This document shows positions 5,125 to 5,458 of a stretch of 5,458 nt of DNA, piece after piece. The stretch spans positions 1 through 5,458 of the forward strand of contig JABHWQ010000454.1 in assembly GCA_018657655.1 (NCBI GenBank), written 5' to 3'. Source of the DNA: Chloroflexota bacterium. Its GTDB lineage: Bacteria; Chloroflexota; Dehalococcoidia; SZUA-161; SpSt-899. The translations under genes were made by a program, and so were the position numbers. The notes beneath the pieces are model-generated. The model was not told where the DNA came from. It saw only the letters and a program-made list of their open reading frames with translations, and did not search any database. Numbering within the stretch: the stretch's first letter is position 1; every line of letters starts with the position of its first letter.

Positions 5125-5458
5125 CTATTTCAGCAATCGTCTGCGCATTAACACCAGCGCCAGACGGAAAAATACGATGGTTATTACGATGACCAACGCC
5201 AGAGCCCCGAGCAAGCTCCATTCCAGATCACCCTCTGTAACTGCACGTATTATTCGAGAGACCGGTGTGAGAGGGGCAATCCAAGAGAGTGTATGGACAA
5301 GGCTGGGAAACGAATCCAAGGGAAAGAACACCCCGCTGAAAAAAAACATTGGTGTGGCAAACAAAGTGAAGAAATAATTGAAACTGCTTATACCCGGCGC
5401 TATTGCAGTGAAAGTCAGAGCGATAGAAGCGAACATCAACCCGGCAAGAAATCCCATC
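5125..5458 (-). CDS. ABC-2 type transporter permease, C-terminal part (5' end beyond the right edge)
   Basis: The last 111 codons or so of a membrane permease are present; the frame is open to the right edge. Visible residues, numbered from the first Met in the window: a hydrophobic helix GLMFASIALTFTAI (6-19), a linker with PGISSFNYFF, a second hydrophobic helix with FATPMFFFSGVFFP (33-46), the LSWIAPLTPVSRIIRA segment (57-72), and a final helix ALALVIVITIVFF (85-97) ending in a basic tail RRRLLK. The SFNYFFTLFATPMFFFSGVFFPL pattern is characteristic of the NodJ/DrrB-like ABC-2 exporters that work with a separate ATP-binding subunit, which would be encoded outside the window. Substrate unknown. 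No terminator with a T-tract follows; a repeat element begins 38 bp downstream. Confidence 0.88.
   Translation of the reverse strand, partial: MGFLAGLMFASIALTFTAIAPGISSFNYFFTLFATPMFFFSGVFFPLDSFPSLVHTLSWIAPLTPVSRIIRAVTEGDLEWSLLGALALVIVITIVFFRLALVLMRRRLLK

Overview
The window reads as a compact bacterial chromosome segment in which every supportable gene lies on the minus strand, so the layout is described from high to low coordinates. The short conserved families present (a DUF503/YlxP protein, a CxxC-x17-CxxC zinc-ribbon protein, a TIGR04076 protein, a class 1b SpeD) together with a dispersed repeat of the TGTCATT...GCGAAG...AAT type at about 4951-5087 resemble Dehalococcoidia-like Chloroflexota from anoxic sediment or subsurface. 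That placement is an inference from recalled gene and repeat types; no 16S rRNA or other phylogenetic marker is in the window.

Region 1 (5458-5125): the C-terminal end of an ABC-2 type transporter permease; the rest lies beyond the window edge. Region 2 (5124-4913): non-coding, mostly a composite REP-like repeat made of two diverged hairpin ends facing each other. Region 3 (4912-3592): three tandem genes, a TIGR04076 family protein, an alpha/beta hydrolase that appears to have its own promoter and a leaderless start, and a 57-residue protein ending in CQLGCFP whose ribosome-binding site lies inside the last codons of the hydrolase.

Region 4 (3591-1524) is a polyamine module. A promoter near 3406-3434, preceded by a perfect 10-bp inverted repeat, drives a small Cys/His protein of unknown function, then S-adenosylmethionine decarboxylase (speD), then a fold-III PLP ornithine (or lysine/ornithine) decarboxylase. 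The two decarboxylases supply the two precursors of spermidine, putrescine and decarboxylated SAM. The aminopropyltransferase (speE) is not in the window. Between speD and the decarboxylase lies a long 11-bp stem in the transcript sense.

Region 5 (1523-1) starts with a good sigma-70 type promoter (TTGCAC-17-TAGAAT, 1436-1464), then a leader of about 130 nt, a two-module zinc-ribbon protein, a DUF503/YlxP protein, and the first 208 residues of a YprA/MrfA-like DEAH helicase that starts 2 nt after the YlxP stop and runs off the left edge.

The non-coding stretches are 4913-5124 (repeat), 3370-3591 (promoter and inverted repeat), 2646-2782 (two stem-loops) and 1297-1523 (promoter and leader). 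No tRNA, rRNA, CRISPR array, insertion sequence or plus-strand gene was found. The most useful leads are the small Cys/His gene heading the polyamine operon, the inverted repeat upstream of it, and the compensatory base changes between the two repeat ends.
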